This document shows, in pieces, positions 62,627 to 64,000 of a stretch of DNA of 64,000 nt. Numbering within the stretch: position 1 is the stretch's first letter; each line of letters opens with the position of its first letter. This stretch comes from Sphingomonas sp. H160509 (GTDB lineage Bacteria; Pseudomonadota; Alphaproteobacteria; Sphingomonadales; Sphingomonadaceae), in the NCBI RefSeq assembly GCF_024124765.2, contig NZ_JAMXSR020000002.1:2530001-2594000 (forward strand), in the 5' to 3' direction. A program made the position numbers and the translations under genes. The notes beneath the pieces are model-generated. The model did no database searches, was not told where the DNA came from, and saw nothing but the letters and a program-made list of their open reading frames with translations.

Positions 62627-64000
62627 ATGGCACTCGACCCCCTTCCCGATCTCCAGCGCATCTTCGGCTTTCCTGATTTTCGTGGCGTGCAGCGCGATGT
62701 CGTCGACCGGGTGCTCGCGGGGCTGCGGACATTGGCGGTGATGCCGACCGGTGCGGGCAAGTCGCTGTGTTATCAGTTGCCGGCGACAATGCTGGAGGGG
62801 ACGTGCGTGGTCGTGTCGCCGCTGATCGCGTTGATGCATGACCAGTTGCGGGCCGCTACTGCCGTTGGGATCAAGGCGGCGACTTTGACGTCGGTCGATA
62901 CCAATCGTGAAGAGACTATCGCGCGGTTTCGGGCGGGCGATCTGGATCTGCTGTATGTCGCGCCGGAGCGGGCTTCGAATGAGAGTTTTCGGAACCTGCT
63001 GAGTCAGGCCAAGCTCAGCTTGTTCGCGATCGACGAGGCGCATTGCGTCAGCGAGTGGGGGCATGATTTCCGGCCGGACTATCGGTTGCTGCGGCCTCTG
63101 CTCGACAGTTTTCCCGACGTGCCGCGGCTGGCGCTGACGGCGACTGCGGATGCGCATACCCGCGCGGATATCCTCGAGCAGTTGGGGATCTCGCAGGAGG
63201 GTTTGATCGTATCGGGGTTCGACCGGCCGAACATCCGCTATGCGATTTCGGGGCGCGACAACGTCAACCGGCAGATCGCGGACATCCTGGAGAAGATCCC
63301 GGGGCCGGGGATCGTCTACGCGCAGACGCGGGCGGCGACCGAGAAGCTGGCGGAGGCGCTGGGGCGGAGTGGGCGGCCGACGCGGGCGTATCATGCGGGC
63401 CTCGATCCGCAGGTGCGCGCGAAGAACCAGGCGGATTTCGTCGCGAGCGAGGACATGGTGATCTGCGCCACGGTCGCGTTCGGGATGGGAATCGACAAGC
63501 CCGACGTGCGGTTCGTGGCGCATGCCGGGCTGCCGAAATCGATCGAGGCCTATTATCAGGAGACCGGGCGCGCGGGGCGTGACGGCGATCCGGCGATCGC
63601 GCATCTGTTCTGGGGCGCGGAGGATTTCGCGCGCGCGCGGCAGCGGATCGGCGAGGTCGAGCCGCGAGCGGCAGGCGGGCGAGCGGCAGCGGCTGACCGC
63701 GATGGGCGGACTGGTCGAGACGGCCGGGTGCCGGCGGCGGATCCTGCTCAAGCATTTCGGCGAGGAGCGGCTGGAGGATTGCGGCAACTGCGACAATTGC
63801 CTCGGCAATGTCGATGCGGTCGACGCGACCGAGACCGCGCGGAAGTTCCTGTCGGCGGTGTTTCGGACCGGGCAGATGTTCGGGGTCGGGTATATCGAGG
63901 GCATCCTGACGGGCGTGTCCAGCGAGCGTAGCCTGATGAACGGGCACGAGGCGCTGTCGGTGTACGGGATCGTCGAGGGCGACGAGGTGGCGTTGCTGAA
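62627..64000 (+). CDS. recQ: ATP-dependent DNA helicase RecQ (partial at window end; one frame break)
   Basis: 3'-5' helicase of recombination and repair. Seen: FGFPDFRGVQRDVVDRVLAG (Q motif), Walker A MPTGAGKSLCYQLP, VVSPLIALMHDQ, IDEAHCVSEWGHDFRPDY, ALTATAD, FDRPNIRY, ATVAFGMGIDKPDVRFV, and the zinc site CGNCDNC. The frame breaks near 63661-63663; removing one base gives GEVEREREQ-like continuation (RERQAGERQRLTAMGGLVET) into the zinc domain. The frame is open at base 64000, so the RQC end and HRDC domain lie outside the window. Confidence 0.92.

Overview
The window comes from a high-GC alphaproteobacterium, most likely a Sphingomonas or close relative. This is inferred from the bacterial crtY/crtI/crtB carotenoid genes, a CcrM-type cell-cycle DNA methylase, a type III polyketide synthase operon typical of sphingomonads, an Atm1-type ABC exporter, and sphingomonad-style dispersed palindromic repeats. 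Almost all of it reads as chromosomal core or housekeeping sequence. No phage, plasmid, transposase or CRISPR array is visible.

Layout. 1-1.04 kb: truncated surface protein and a winged-helix regulator. 1.5-4.3 kb: operon of type III PKS, methyltransferase and FAD oxidoreductase. 4.3-9.3 kb: msrB, penicillin-binding protein 1A, a YgjP-type metalloprotease/YcgN/SCO1 operon, and an ankyrin protein. 9.5-14.7 kb: mmcB, gpsA and tsaD divergent from hemC, hemD and a mitofilin-like membrane protein. 15-21.8 kb: bestrophin-like channel, folP, ccrM, rnhB, thiD, a DUF1272 protein and glmM, all leftward. 21.9-32.3 kb: dicarboxylate symporter, aldo/keto reductase, POT peptide transporter, nitroreductase, GntR regulator, arylamine N-acetyltransferase, acyl-CoA dehydrogenase, Sua5-type tsaC and msrA. 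32.3-39.3 kb: galE, PAP2 phosphatase, tRNA-Lys, folK, two uracil-DNA glycosylases of different families, a NAPE-PLD-like lipoprotein, a DUF4337 protein, N-carbamoylputrescine amidase and a PhnA-like protein. 39.3-42.3 kb: an HTH protein, a class II Fic protein and small ORFs. 42.3-44.4 kb: thiC under a TPP riboswitch. 44.8-52.4 kb: envelope block (porin, two Tat-type ferritin-like proteins, MipA/OmpV, DUF2141, a Tat-exported GH127 glycosidase). 53.7-58.6 kb: carotenoid cluster crtY-crtI, a small Cys-rich protein, a LOG-family gene, crtB. 59-64 kb: Atm1 ABC exporter, an orphan HsdR_N-type protein, and recQ cut by the window edge.

Two properties run through the whole window. First, about 30 genes, including essential ones (gpsA, tsaD, hemC, glmM, tsaC), are broken by single-base insertions or deletions, nearly all in homopolymer runs and mostly one extra G or C. 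Each reading frame is restored by changing one base, so these look like sequencing or assembly errors, and I annotate the restored genes across the breaks. Second, several families of short GC-rich palindromes occur as inverted pairs around a variable spacer. Most lie between genes, but one lies in frame inside thiD and one interrupts the linker of the Sua5-type tsaC. The most unusual single gene is a 90-residue protein at 56.5 kb whose six cysteines are arranged with exact mirror symmetry about a Pro-Trp-Pro turn, which suggests a disulfide-stapled helical hairpin.
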